A stretch of 64,000 bases of DNA from Liolophura sinensis (GCF_032854445.1 NC_088302.1:25681788-25745787), one strand, 5' to 3'; shown: positions 1 to 13,137, numbered from the stretch's first letter. Notes: generated from the sequence alone by a model not told the origin. Program-made: numbers and translations.

Positions 1-494
1 TATCAGTATTAACTTAAACGAACTCAAATTATAGTATATACCATGATAGATCCCATTTGGCTAGATATGATCGTGTTAAGTTTCTGCCACATCATGCAGA
101 GTGTGGTCATTAGAGATTTCCGCTACCCAAACTCTGCTGAATTATTCTCAGCTTTTCCTTCAAAGCTGACATCTGATAAGTTGGCGGTACTTGTGAAGAT
201 GTGCTGAGGATTTGACGCTAAGGCTACCGACGTTTCGGGCGATTGATCATACCTCACGGAAGTCAGACAGGCCAGGGTCGTCTGCAGTTTGATTGATGGT
301 ATGATCGATTGAATGTATAATTACTTACATCAGCGTTGGGAATATGACTACTATAGTTTCTGGCCAAACCTGTCTGGTCTGTTCCACGTGCATGACAACT
401 TTGACTATGACTAATAACATCAGGGTAAAACTACTGTCGGCATGATCGGAAGAGTCAAATACACTGATGTCGCTGAGCACTAGAACCCTGTGAC
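1..494. other. Unique AT-rich non-coding sequence
   Basis: No repeat family, tRNA-like element or convincing exon is visible. The only open frames are under 80 codons and have no recognisable protein similarity. This is inferred non-coding by absence of signal. Confidence 0.5.
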
Positions 495-570
495 GTGGCA
501 CTATGACACTATGGCGTGGCACTATGACACTGTCGTGTGGCACTATGGGGATGTGGCGTGGCCCTATACC
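495..570. repeat. Short 21-bp tandem repeat
   Basis: The pentamer gtggc recurs at 495, 516 and 537, giving a 21-bp period (gtggcactatgacacta core), followed by decayed copies at 553 and 558. A 77-codon frame through it is a by-product, because a 21-bp unit keeps frame. No function is suggested by the sequence. Confidence 0.75.
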
Positions 571-1617
571 CTAGCAGCAGAGACCCCGTTTGTGGAAGAT
601 GATTTGTTTAACGGGACGCTTATCGGTGTTACATCTCATTGTCAAACACTGCCCCTGGGTACACCTTTATTTATAATTAATATAACTGTGAAAAGCTTCA
701 AACACATTGCGCTACTTAAGTGAGAATGCATTAAGACCTAATTGGGCTCAGCGAGTTCAGCTCGGAGCACCTGGCGTAGTTCACGTGGTCATGTCTCCTC
801 TATGATCACGGACACAGACTAATTGCCACGGCGGTCACATTATCTCTACATGTAATGACAAGCGGAAAACCAAAGTTCAAAATCACGCATGTTTAGGATA
901 ACATTGAACAAACTTCCTAATTATTCACTGAACGGCTACACACCTCATCGCCATACCTGCTGAATGCTTAACCATCACGTTAAGCAATCTTATAAATCAG
1001 TGTTTTACCTAATGCACGGCTAGTAGCATGCAATTCGAATTTCTTTGTATACCGTTACATGGCTATATGGATAACACGCATTCACTAAGAATGACTGAAC
1101 GAGTGATTATAGTTTAACGCCGCATTACGTATTCACAAAGGAGTTAAGTTGATGTACACGCATTTGATGTTTGTCAATTGTCAGAGGTCACCAGTTTTTC
1201 GAGGTATTGTGATGTTATCTGTATACTGGTTAAGGTCACGCATAAATGCATGAAGCACGAATGCCAATATTGGAGTCTTTGGTATGTCATTGTCAAGGCT
1301 ATACCGTAGCAGTTGATCCACCGTTTATCACTCACTCGCTCTTTTCTACTTCGGAACATTCAAATGCTGCTTCATGGCTGGAGAGGATTGCTGGGTCAAT
1401 GGATGAAGACGTCCTTCGTCACACGGTCTTGACCAATCCGGTTCCTTGTGGCTTCAATGTTTCTTCCGGACTCTGGTTTCATTCATCCACTAACCTGAAC
1501 CCGGTGTAAAACACCTATCATATACAGAAATATACATATCTAAAGAAATCAATAATTCCGACATAAAGCAAATTTTTACAATAAGCTATTCAGATGTAAT
1601 GGCTATTTCAGTCAAAG
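571..1617. other. Unique non-coding sequence
   Basis: No known repeat or gene is recognised. An 87-codon frame at 1246-1509 has an ATG start but no recognisable domain, and it is a length expected by chance. I see nothing else to annotate. Confidence 0.45.
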
Positions 1618-1785
1618 ATTCCATGAATGAAGAGATTGATGGATGAATGAATGCATGTATGAAGAAATAAATGTATCAATGATTCAATTAATGAATGAAT
1701 AAATGAATGAACGAAACGATCAATCAATCCTTCAATCCATAAATCAAATTAAATCTCTCATTCACTCAATCCATTCAGTGAAATT
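1618..1785. repeat. Degenerate ATGA/AATC tetranucleotide low-complexity patch
   Basis: The first half is rich in atga/atgg tetranucleotides (gatggatgaatgaatg, aatgaatgaataaatgaatg). The second half switches to the complementary pattern (atcaatcaatccttcaatcc). This looks like an old microsatellite whose two halves have opposite strand polarity, so the patch has some fold-back potential. Confidence 0.7.
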
Positions 1786-4700
1786 AGTGATTCAAAATAA
1801 CCATGTAGGTTAACAGTCTCTGACACTAGATCAGTATTGCCGCTTTCAATTTAAACGTAATCGGCATAATGGAAGAAATTCCACTGACACTTAGTGGGAA
1901 TTGCTTCATTATGCAGGCCGTTTCTTCACCTCACAACTGTCACTTTATGTCGACAGTAAATTTTGAACACGTTGTCCCAGAAATAAAGTTCAGCATTTTA
2001 ATTTCCGGGTGTTCCAGTACCCTTGTCGTTTCCCATTTAAGTCCAGGCTGCGAGAATTATTGTTGCTGTTTGGGATGTATTGAAGATCACATGTGACTGT
2101 TACAAGCATTAGACACGGACAACCCTCACTGGCCGATTTAGTGCTCTGTTGTTTAATAAAACTATCACAGGTTTGCGTTAGGTGTCGTCACACTTTAGAG
2201 TGCAACGAAAGAACCGGATAACACGCAAGACTAGAATAATATATAATTTTCCTCCAACATAGCATTTTTTTTCTTCCGTTGAATTCCTGGTGGGCAGGAT
2301 TGGGTTTCAGTCCCCAAGAACGTCACATTGGCTGTCAAATGCAACACGTAAAGAGAAATTCACCCTGAAGCGGCGTTCCATGGCACCTGCCTCTAGAACA
2401 AGATAATGTCAGATGTTTTTCAACGTTTTATTTTCAGATAATCACAATAAATACACCCAAACTCAGCTCCCTCGCCTTTAGCTGAAGAGGCGTGTGAGGG
2501 CCGTTCATAACCAGCGGCAAGCTTTGAACCACCTTTCGCAAGATGATAGCAGCTTTTTTCAAATTGTTATATTATTCTGACCGTTCACACACAAACCGTG
2601 CTGTACTTCACAGTTGAACGAAGAGACATTGGTCTGATATGGTGCCTATATATCAGTCAGTCCGGTACATGACTAACTCTGCATACTATATTAAAAAGAG
2701 GCCTACCTAATGCTCTTACCATACCCTCTTTTTATATCTTTAAACAGCTAGAAACCAAGCATACGATTCAGGACGTAGCACCAAACCTCAGAAAAGTTTC
2801 ACCTGGCATCCAATGGCAGCGACTCAATCCATGTCAAAAGCCCCGTTATTAATCTGGTAGTTCAACATTCATGTCTCACCAGCCATATTTCTGGAAACGG
2901 TCATCTGTTAAGTGAACTTGACACACGGACATCTCACGGATGTTAGCTTGACCTATTCACACCAACAGGACCTCGCGACCTAGACAGTTTTATTATCCCG
3001 GAGAGACTTTGAGCTCTCTTGGTACCGACAAGGTGTGCAGTGTTGCAAGGATTGCCGTATGGCATAAGTACCTTACGATCAAGGCACGGTATTCCAAAAT
3101 CAGCAAAATCGGACCACAAGGAGAGCGATACATGTACATTGCTCTATGTACATGGAATAGAGCTTCAAGAATTACAGTCACTGTATGAGACAATTGCTCG
3201 TGCTAAAAACTTTTGGTCAATTTGCAGGACTTTTTTAAAATGTCAGTCCATTGAAATGACTTGAATAGTAAGTGGCATGCTTTGCTGCATTGCTGTTACC
3301 GATTCATTACAGTTTGTGATACGAGCACTTGTTTTCGTTTGGCTTGGTTTAGCCTTCTTGGAACATGCAGTGACGATCTTTGGTTGCCATAGGTTAAGCT
3401 TAAAGGCGAAAAATTTCCTTCCAATGTCATGTTGTTGTGGAAATTGAAAATTTAGACAGCATAATACATGTATTTACATTATTCTAGGTGTGCACCCATT
3501 AATAAAGCCCTATACACAATTGTGTAAACGGCAACTGCACTTCTGTATGGCGTAGACATCTGGGATAAAAATTCTAACACAAACTCTGTCTAAAAACGAT
3601 GTCATCCGTAAACATAATCGTCATATCACTGACATCGACAAGTAAACAAGCATCTTACGATCTTGTCTTAAGTTTAAACAATATACTCACCTCCAAATTC
3701 TCCTTACCTTGACACGACCAATCTGACGGTGTTGTTGTTGGAAACTGCCATTCACACACGTATAAACCATTGCGTGAAGATTGAAATTTTATGAGACACT
3801 ATAGACAAAAAATGACTGAGAGTTACTTCATTTGACGAAAGCAGCCTATTGGCCATAAAACTGTCAGCATGCCCTTTAATAGTTAATATCTTCAGTGGTC
3901 TTTAATGATGATATTCCGATAGAAGTTTAATCATAATTGATAAGAAAGAATCGTTACAAAATAACACGTCAATAAGATAAACAATATTGGTATATTCATC
4001 TATATACATGTAGTTGTGTCCAGCAGGTATTGTCTATCACGTGTTTATGATTCAGGTAGATGCAGGCCTACATATACATGACTCTTTGCTCTTTAGTGCT
4101 TGGTGGTAGTAAAGGCCAAGCCTAAGCTATAATTGAGTTTCCCTGTTTGTCGATGGTCCAGGTCTGTACTTATTTCGCCTTGCTGGACAAATGTGTGTTA
4201 ACACAAGTTTACTTGTCTAAAACGTTGGGAATCAGCTGCCATATTCGCCCGGGGGGTGTTGCCTAGCATTCGCTTAAAAACAAAATTACACAAAAATGGA
4301 TGATTTCTACTCATGTTTTAGCACGATAACATGTTAAAGCTGTTGTGAATGTACCAGGCTCTCGTCATGTCAGGAAACCCAACCCTGACGACAGCGGGAC
4401 AGCCGGAGCCCAATCTTCCCTGATTTATACAATACATCAAGGTATACAAGGTCAAATTAATCAATACAACACGGCAATTATCCGAGCAGTTGTGCTACCT
4501 TAATGCCCATGCTGGCTTTGGCTGGCCGCACTTGTGCTTCCTTGTTATCTATTGGTCGCGTTTCATTGGTCTATTCCGAGAAGGCCTAATCGCAAAAAGC
4601 ATTGTAATGGTAGCGCGGCTTTGCCAGTCCTTCTTGGAAAGGTCGAGTGAAACAGAAACAAGCAATTGATAACAGCACGAGCAATGTTACATCCCGAAGC

Positions 4701-7129
4701 ACTCTTCGCCTCACACAAAACGTATGAAATGTAGTCAGTTATCCTAGGCGAATGCCATTATCTGCGCCTAGAGAAATTCGTCACTACGGTGTAGAGAACA
4801 TGAAACGACACAGCGATGCGCCCAGGCGGTTGCTTTTGCACTTGTTCTAGTTTTGGCCTGTGCGAAAACCTTACTGCATTCCCGCAAGCCCACTGGATGA
4901 GGTATTTTGAACTGCCTCTCCAGGTGTACGCTATTTCCTACCGTTAATTTTAGTTGAAGTTTAAAAAACATTCTTTAACACGGGCTGTCATAATGTTTCA
5001 CTATGATGGTGAGATTTTTGCCACTGTGATTATTGTATTGACGGTATCGCTATATTCGAAACCCACCCATACTATATGTGTTATGATTTCCTACATAGTC
5101 CGACATTCATAACAGGCTATTATTTCAGAATATATCTTAAAAAACTAAACGTACATAAATAAGATGCATTTTTAGGTGGTTAAATCGTTATCCACGTAAC
5201 AATAGGAAACTTGGCGTGACTAAGGATCATTAAAGAGAAGATCTTAAAATACAAACACGAAAGGAAGAAATAATAATGGCCAATGAGGCTGTAAACAGCT
5301 GGTGTTTTCCACTTAATTTTTGGTCAGTGGAGCAGTCCGCAACATCAGCAAGCACTAAACTATAGGGATACCGTGGTCATGGAAGCGCAATAATTACAAC
5401 TCTCAGTTAATAGCGTTAAGCGGATTTTCGTGTTTTGTTTGGCTTCAGGCTGAAACGCATGTGTTTGAGCAAGGTTCAAACATGACGAATAAAACTAGCT
5501 AGACCATTAACTTTCAACTAAAAAAAACTATTGCGGGATGGACGTTTTTCGGTTACTTCGAATCAGTGCGAGATCGTGTTTTTTGCTAAAAAAAATGACA
5601 TCCATTTCTCCAACGTTCTTGTTTTAATTACAACGCTATCACTCTATACTGTCTCTCGTCACAGTACACGGGTACTTATTTTCAAATAAGATATGACTGT
5701 CAACATTAGGATATCGATGGATTCCCCCTGGAGATCTGACACACATGCAGCCGTGTGAAGTCGATATCATCAAAAATTCTCATTTTGGATCTAGCAGAAA
5801 TGGCACATCTTTGCCGACCAGACAGCCATAACGGGTATCTAAGAGACTTGGTGCAATGTACGCTGGATGTGTAATAGTTATCGCTCTTTGCCTGTTCACA
5901 TTTACATTTCCCTTGCTTACAAGGCAACTGCCAACAGACCAATACATCCATTCCGAATTAATGCTCTTTTGAAATTGTAGGAGTGCCGGTATGCTGTGTT
6001 CATGTAAAAGGAAAGGGAAAAGCATGCTGGATTGTTTTAACGATATCGTGCTTATACAAAGTGTAATATAATCTCAACCAACAGAGGTCGTATTGAAGCT
6101 TTCTCTTTCTGAAATAGTAAGTATCAATGCTCAGAACTGAGAAATGTCTAATGTAGATCTTGGTATGTGACATTTGATCTGGGCTGTTCATTTTGTTCTT
6201 TAGTAATCATCCTTCAAACGCCCTGATCTCGTCACACTGCAACCAAAATGTTGAAGGAGGTTGAATGCGACATAGTTATTTCACTTACTTATTCGAAAAG
6301 GGCGCGAGAAAACCTAATGAGAACTGCCCTGTGATTCAGCCATCCACCAGCTGCCACCTACTAATTCTCTTGATATGCTAAGATTCAGTGATCTGAAAAT
6401 AGAACAGTTATGGTTGTCATCTAAACACTAATTTTGCTTTCCATATTCATGGATAACGACACCATAGGCGCAGAGACAAAACATGAAAACGGAGGAGCAG
6501 GCTGAAAAAAAAAATCCAACAGCAAACAAACAAGGGACTAGGGGCTGAACTTTCCGAAGCATCAGGACTGAATTCTTACGAAAGTTTCATCGCGGATATA
6601 TTGCTGATATGGTCTCACCAGTTTTATTCGTCATGTTTGAATATTCTGAAACACGTGTTTCGTAAGTTTTCAAAGCAGTTGCTTATCTGATAGTCTATAT
6701 ATAACAGCCGCAAACTCACTCACAAAGAGCCCTTCTTGGTTGCGAACAATACATCGTCCGTGGAAAATGTCTATGCGCTTGGGAAACCTGAGACTGTTGT
6801 GGTATGATCGGATAGATATATAAATATATCCATATGGAAATTTTCGAGACCTGGGGTAAGCCAAGCTGGGCACGATTTCATCCTTGATCTAGCGGATTAA
6901 ATCCAATCGACACTGACACAGGTGCTTTGAAACGGTTTTAATCAACAAAAGCGTGTGTCGGAAGGGAAAACGTCAGATATGTGTCGGAGGAAAACGGCCA
7001 GACACATGCTCAGTATGCAGGATGGATAGGTACAAGGAGAAATACAGTCGTATGTTCAGGTCCCAGTTATAAAAATAACGCAGTCGCATGCAATTAATGT
7101 AAAAACTAGTCCAGTAACCCTGTAAAGTT
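1786..7129. other. Long unique AT-rich stretch, no gene seen
   Basis: About 5.3 kb with no SINE copy, no tandem array and no open frame above about 81 codons. None of the small frames has recognisable motifs or a plausible splice context. It could be intronic or intergenic; the sequence does not decide. Confidence 0.45.
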
Positions 7130-7572
7130 GCACGCCATGTGTATCATGTAGGAGTGCAAAGTGTATCGGTAACGTGTATCAGCAGTACAAAGTGTATCAT
7201 GTAGGAGTGCAAAGTGTATCGGTAACGGGTATCAGCAGTACAAAGTGTATCATGTAGGAGTGCAAAGTGTGTCGGTAACGTGTGTCAGCAGTACAATGTG
7301 TATAAGCAGTACAATGTGTATAAATACTAAAATGTGTATCATCAACATGACATGTATCAGCTGTACGTGTATCATGAGTGCAATGTGTATCACGAGTGCA
7401 GCAGGTGTCAGCTGTACATGTATCATCAGTACAAAGTGTATCTTGAGTGAAGCACGTGTCAGCTGTACATGTATCATCAGTACAAAGTGTATCATGAGTG
7501 AAGCACGTGTCAGCTGTACCTGTATCATCAGCACTATGTGTATCATGAGTGCAGCACCTGTCAGCATCTATA
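7130..7572. repeat. 51-53-bp minisatellite, two subfamilies
   Basis: The first part has units starting gtatcatgtaggagtgc at 7141, 7194 and 7247, an exact 53-bp spacing. The second part (from about 7390) has a 51-bp unit with the core gtcagctgtacatgtatcat. Both share the words cagtacaaagtgtatc, so they derive from one ancestor. Because 51 is divisible by three, both strands stay open for over 100 codons (7245-7577 plus, 7250-7567 minus). The repetitive Cys/Ile/Thr peptides show no domain, so I treat these frames as artefacts of the array. Confidence 0.85.
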
Positions 7573-7714
7573 ATTAAGTGTTATCAAAGGGTATAAATTT
7601 ATTCACTCTTAGTATTAAGAAGTATTCACAACTCAAAACGTTGACCACCGCACTAAATAGCTGAAATACATGCATATTGGAGTTTTGGGCGTGAAAACCC
7701 AAGGAAATAAAGCA

Positions 7715-7760
7715 ACAAAGCTTACGCAAAGCAAAATAGCAAAGCTTACGCAACGCATAA
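7715..7760. repeat. Two-copy 25-bp direct repeat
   Basis: The word caaagcttacgcaa occurs at 7715 and again at 7740, a 25-bp spacing. It is a minimal tandem duplication with no visible function. Confidence 0.6.
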
Positions 7761-8409
7761 TTGTGTGTCGGTTTCAGTTGATTTAAGCAAATATGTGGGA
7801 AGTGAGGACTGTTTTTATTAATTTCTAATGGCAATATCTTGACCATCCAATTCAATTAACTAAACCCAATGGAGCAAACTTTATCCTACAAAACTTGGAG
7901 GTGAAATAAATGTCTTGTCACATTGTGGACATAGACGGCCTATATCCAGTTGACCTTTGTGGTGGTCTTAGTTCTCGCCTAGATTCTGCCCAGGAAGGTT
8001 ACTGCGCACTTTACGACGATGCTGTTAACTATACGCGACCCAACAGCATGATCTCTACTGGATGAGTTCCACACTTACATCACGGTGGCAGTACTGAGCT
8101 AACGTGAGATTATGCTCTAATGTTTGCCTGCGTCTCGCTGGTTCCAGAATAGCCTATTTATGCTTGGCAAGTTCAAATTAGGAGGCACAATATATTGAAG
8201 AGCATTGAAGGGAATAACGATAATACCATCTTAATGTCCTTAAACTGGAAATTCTACATCTGCAAGTGAAAATTGTAACCTTTACATGAATAATATGCCA
8301 CATAGTTACGGTAAACAGGTATGTCAGGCAGTCCCATTGCACTTGGCGTTGAAGAGAATAAGTTGCACTTCGTGATAGATGACACATAATAGATAGAAAA
8401 TGAAGTGGA
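7761..8409. other. Unique non-coding sequence
   Basis: No recognisable gene or repeat is present. Small frames on the minus strand at 8178-8387 and beyond have no motif. Nothing else is supported. Confidence 0.4.
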
Positions 8410-8440
8410 TGGTGGTGGTGGGGGGGGGGGGGGGGGGGGA
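8410..8440. repeat. (GGT)n leading into a 20-base poly-G run
   Basis: Three ggt triplets run into an uninterrupted G tract at 8420-8439. The tract is long enough to form intramolecular or intermolecular G-quadruplexes and is a likely site of length polymorphism and assembly error. The polyproline frames read across it on the minus strand are artefacts. Confidence 0.9.
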
Positions 8441-8799
8441 ATTAGTTTGTAATGGCGTTTCCAATTCCAAGTCCAATGATGCACGCCAATAACGGAACGT
8501 TGAATAAATTATTTTCCCATGTAAACTGCCAATTGAGGCTGCTTTACATAAATGTCCAGTACTCAAGAGAACTAAGCCTTTACACAGCTATCGTAAAGAA
8601 CACCGATGGTATAAGGATACACACGTGGACAGAGGGGGAATGTTAACACATTGAGTCCACAGAAAATGCTACGCTTTGACCCTTGACAAATTACGCATGT
8701 TTAAGCAACGATAGATAACATTTCAAGACATGCTTGGGTACACCGTTAAGTACACATTTTAAGTGTTAGGATCTGTAGCAGCGAGCGAGAAAATTGGCA

Positions 8800-9480
8800 A
8801 CAGCTATTTCTCACCGGTTTTAAAACCGTGTCTTCTGACGGGTTCCTAACACCAACACGAGTTAATTCTACGTAGAATACACGCCTGGCGTCAATATGAC
8901 GCCTACAACGAAAAAGAACATGCGTAACAATATCTTCTACAAAACATTCCCTCACAAAGACCCGTGTCACGGAGATTGAATTTATGCAAATAGCTATTTG
9001 TTGTAATGTGACCAGACAAGAGTCTAAATAAGAGTATTTCGTCACAGCGACAGTTGAGAGTAGCTTACAGAGATTTGAGGGTTGTGAGAATAAAAGAATC
9101 TTCCTATAACAGAGTTATCCCATTCATTTTGCCATACTGGTATAAATTTCGGTTTGACATAACTAATAGCTTCTTGTACAGACAACGGGATGGTGTGGGA
9201 TATATTGGGTAGATCAAGGGCCTTTTTGGCCAGTTTGTCAGCCAACTCATTTCCGTCAACACCAATGTGGGCTGGCACCCATTCAATTGCCACATATACA
9301 CCTTGGTAGCCCAATATAGTGCAGATATACAGTATTTCATACACATGCGCTGACGACTTATTCCAAATAAAGTTACCAAGTGCCTGTGAAAAACTTAAGA
9401 AGTCTGTGAAAAATAACAGCCCTAATCGGTCTTAAATCGAGTAGATAGTTAACAGCACACAAGGAAAATGAAGTGCAATT
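8800..9480 (-). mobile_element. Decayed non-LTR retrotransposon, RNase H and C-terminal module
   Basis: Read on the minus strand, 9470-9404 encodes CAVNYLLDLRPIRAVIF, and after a frameshift near 9403 the next frame gives LLFFTDFLSFSQALGN, then WVPAHIGVDGNELADKLA. These match the RNase H layout of I-like LINEs: the third catalytic Asp in TD, then the His and Asp of PAHIGVDGNELAD. A stop at 9042 and another frameshift lead into DEILLFRLLSGHITTNSYLH, and a further shift gives CFVEDIVTHVLFRC...DARR, which fits the Cys/His module that ends many such ORF2 proteins. The reverse transcriptase and endonuclease are absent. At least three frameshifts or stops make this a dead 5'-truncated copy. Clade assignment needs alignment; the RNase H domain favours the I group or relatives. 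Confidence 0.85.
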
Positions 9481-9599
9481 CTTGATTTGATCTTAAGGGA
9501 ATGAGTATCTAGAGATATATCTGGAAGTATCTGGCAGTATATGCTAATATACACATATCATCGGTAAGGAAATGGGTCCGGGATCTATCGGGGATTACA

Positions 9600-9932
9600 T
9601 GCACGTGACACGACAGTAAGCGCGCTGCAAGGAGACTGATGCGTGTCTGGGCTAGGGTTATATGTACACATGGTGCACTTTTAGGAAAAAGAAATGTATC
9701 TGGCTGTAGGAAAATACACACTTTAAAGTGAAGGTTGTGGGATCCTATCTCATAGGATAAACACTCCTCCTTCAGCAGAATGAGGAGAGTCTGATAATTG
9801 GGTTTGAGGTACACGCTCTGCTGACAACAAAATCATGCGTGTCACATAGTAACTGGCACAATTCTCTAATGTTAGGAGAAGATGTCTAATAGTCAGATAC
9901 ATCACACAACCTGTTCGTTGAACAACCTTCAT
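9600..9932 (-). mobile_element. Possible second LINE 3' end
   Basis: On the minus strand 9932-9786 reads GCVMYLTIRHLLLTLENC, resembling the C...LTIEHILLxC Cys/His tail of ORF2 proteins. A shifted frame then gives YQTLLILLKEECLSYEIG, similar in character to the last residues of these ORFs. It lies just 5' of the RNase H fragment in the same orientation, so two truncated insertions end to end, or one rearranged copy, are both possible. Similarity is judged by eye and is weak. Confidence 0.35.
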
Positions 9933-12744
9933 GAGAAGACCACGTGAGAAGTAAGATCATTTGTTCTGATGTACAATGTATATTCTTCTGGCTTGCAAAT
10001 TGGTTCTTTCCCGGACAATTGCGTGTTTTCTAACTTTGGTAACCAGCCCAATAGACCAACAGTTCATGATCACGATGGCTCATAGGATTGGAAATTTCCT
10101 ATCTCTGATCAATCACGGACAGTCTAATCTATGAGGCAGAGATTTTCGGAATTACACGGTATTTTTTTATCCAGCGCCAAATGATCATCCCGTGACAGCT
10201 AATGACAACTCAGTGATGACAGCTTTTGTCGACATGAGGTATAATGAATGGAAAAGGCGGTAACAGACACAGATGCATGGAAACAAGGTCATTTGTCTTG
10301 AAAAGACAAAGTTTAATAAAAAGCATTTCTTCTAAGAGGAAGAGCCGAGCCAATATCCCGCTGCTCGCTAAGATATGCTTGGCACTAGCCATAATTCGAA
10401 ATTAGTTTTTTTTTGTCATGTAAGAGGAACCTACAAAATGTGGATCTCAAATCAATAATCGCGAGAAATTTTCTCCGTTACATAAACGTTGTCTGTGTGT
10501 CCTTTTTTCAAAACCAGACTGCTCTCCTACGGTTTTATTGTGTTATAAATTATACAAATCCCAGTTCGATCCTCACTAGTTTAACGGGAATGAGGTTTGG
10601 GAGATAGCGATCTTACGGGCGTGTCTCACCATCAGTCTGGGCATCTGGGGTTATTACGTTTTACTGGCAAAATGTGCTTTTAATGTGAAAAATCTCTACA
10701 TTGACCGAGATTTTCTCCTCCTCAATCCAAGTAATTCGCACCTTGTTGGCCACACTATAGTAAAAGCCTGCTCCACATAAATGATTTCCAAGGCGATATT
10801 CTAAGAATAGGTATAGTGATTTTCTAGTATTTTCTGAACACATGCAGTGTGTTTCAATTACGATACCAATCTTACGGGAAATCTGCTGTTGAATAAAATT
10901 ACAGCTCTTACCAAATAACGAAGTGTCCTAATTCACCCTAAGACCACTCAACCAAGACCCACCTCGAAAGTTGCACAAAGCCACCAATTGTACACCTTGA
11001 TTCAGCCTACTCCAGTCACTATCCCTATATCTCAAATTAGTGCCAAGCCACGAACATCGTCTCTAAACGGCCCACGAAGTCCCTGAATCATCGAAGCTTT
11101 GGTACGAAATGTTGTTAAATGTAGGCCTAAACTAGCGTGGGTTGTGTGTTTTTGGTGGGGTAGGAGGAGGTTGGTCGTGTGTATGCCTCTAATCATCTAG
11201 TATCAGTTACAGAAAATTACAACCGTGTTATTTCATTAGAAAAAATGTTTTTTTTTTTTCTGAAAATAGGGAACACATTTTCCGTCAGCGTGATTTATGT
11301 GATCGAGTTAAGTTGGTATCAACTCCTTTTACTTCGACACAAGATATCTGGAGATGAATGATTCCACAGGTTGGGGTCTGGAATTTATGGGCCTTGAACA
11401 CAGCAAAGGCTGCCTTTGGTCCTCAAAGTGTCATTCGGCAGCAGGCTTATAAAAGCCAAACACCCTAATACATTTCCTCACATAGCCTTCGCTTTGTTTA
11501 AATTAAGGAGCAATAACATCGCTTTCCTGATACAGTTGTGCCGATCACTTATGTTCAGTTATTTCTAACGTGGCTAGCCGCTCTCAGGTCACCGTCCCCA
11601 GTGTAGACATGTAGGGTTGGCTAGGCTAACACATTTTCTCTGCCATCCTTCGCTGTGTCAGAATTAAGGACCTAACCTTGCCTTACAGCAACAGTGGTGA
11701 CAATTAACATTTTGTTAACCAGATTCCTAATATTATAGTGTACGGTGGTAATTGCAACCGTTATACGGCGAAATTGGGATCTGGGGACATCGTAGTTGTC
11801 CGGGAGAACTACTCGCTCAGAAAGGCACTTTCCGGACAGCACCCTGATTATATCATGAATGATAATGCTTACCATTTACCGTTGTCAGGTGGCCTCGCGT
11901 GACTGGTGTGCCGCGCCCGACTGAAGTCGACTTGGTTTTTGCCCTCTGCGATCATCAGTCCAGCGTGTGAATACGATCGGTTCATTGGTATACGATACAG
12001 CAAACATGCCATATAGAGGACGTAAACACAGAATCCTCCTATGTGTCATTTTTACATATATGTACATGTACTGCTTAACAAGACAGGGTATGGGAATGTA
12101 GAGAAACTGTGTACATAAATCTCCAACAACACACATGAGTCCGTAGTGCTACTTTCATTTATTACGTTCTGTGGTAAGGGGCCACCAGTATAGCAGACGT
12201 CGGTTGGCAACTAGAATAACCAACTCCCAACGGCATCGTTGGCCACTTCCTCCTAATCTTTGCCCACAGGGAGGATGAGACTGAACCTGTGTTAATATTT
12301 AAATATGTCGAAAACGTCACTTGTACTGCACTAGCTGTTCACAATGTTGTAAAGCGACTTCATGTATTTCTTTACCTCACAGTGGCTTACGGAAACCGTG
12401 AAGCGCCTAGAGGAAGCTTTCCTGTACAGGATGCTGTGATGACCAGCTGTCTGTGGCAATAACGCATTGGTGGCGATTTTACGTACACTTTCATCACCAG
12501 GACATACTGTTTGCTGATAACTTTAAGTATACAGTCAATTGTTCTTACTGACAATGACTGGTCGATGACGTAAGTATGACCATGCAGATGCGCAGACTTA
12601 CGTTCCTTGGGGCGAACTTGTCTTCCACTGGTATGGCGAGCAAGCCCTAGGCTGAAGAGACCGTTTTACAGTAATTATTTGTATTTTGTCGGGTTTATGG
12701 TAGACCGTATAGTTTCCCTGACGTCACAGTAATGTACGAGTTGA
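9933..12744. other. Unique non-coding sequence
   Basis: No SINE or tandem array is recognised. Open frames are at most 83 codons and lack motifs. A GTTCGATCC word near 10571 resembles a tRNA B box but no A box accompanies it. Confidence 0.4.
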
Positions 12745-12990
12745 CCTAGTGTCGTTGTAAAGGTAATATTGACCTGACGTCAGGGTGAAAGTACTGTTGA
12801 CCTGAGATGAGGGTAAAAGTATAGTTGACCTGAAGTCAGGGTAAAGGTATAGTTGACCAGACGTGACGGTAAAGGTATAATTGACCTTACGTCACGGTAA
12901 AAGTATAGTTGACCTGACTTCACAGTAAAGGTATAGTTGACCTTACCTCAGGGTAAAGGTATAGTTGACCTAACGTCAAGGTAACCTGAG
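12745..12990. repeat. 28-bp minisatellite with CRE-like units
   Basis: About eight units of gtaaaggtatagttgacc plus a variable acgtcag segment follow one another with a 28-bp period. The variable segment reads tgacgtca (perfect CRE palindrome at 12775-12782) in one unit and near-CRE forms such as tacgtcac, aagtcagg and aacgtcaag in others. The same units carry TGACCT, a nuclear-receptor half-site word. Whether proteins bind is unknown; tandem amplification alone explains the periodicity. Confidence 0.85.
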
Positions 12991-13126
12991 TGGTCAGACC
13001 ATTTCTTAAATCATGTTGCCGGATATTCATCATAATAACAGGGACAAATTTTACTTCTTGCTTCATCAAAAGCTCACATGTGAGTAATTAGTGGATAGTA
13101 GTATGAGGATATACTCTAAATGTTCA

Positions 13127-13137
13127 TGTCGAATTTA
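13127..13137. repeat. Target-site duplication, left copy
   Basis: The 11-bp word tgtcgaattta is repeated exactly at 13403-13413 on the other side of the SINE. Confidence 0.85.

Noticed and set aside
9509-9814. 101-codon minus-strand frame as a host gene
   Set aside because: It overlaps the probable second LINE 3' end and carries only ORF2-tail-like words.
10555-10620. tRNA-like B box (gttcgatcc)
   Set aside because: No A box at the right distance on the same strand and no stem pairing.
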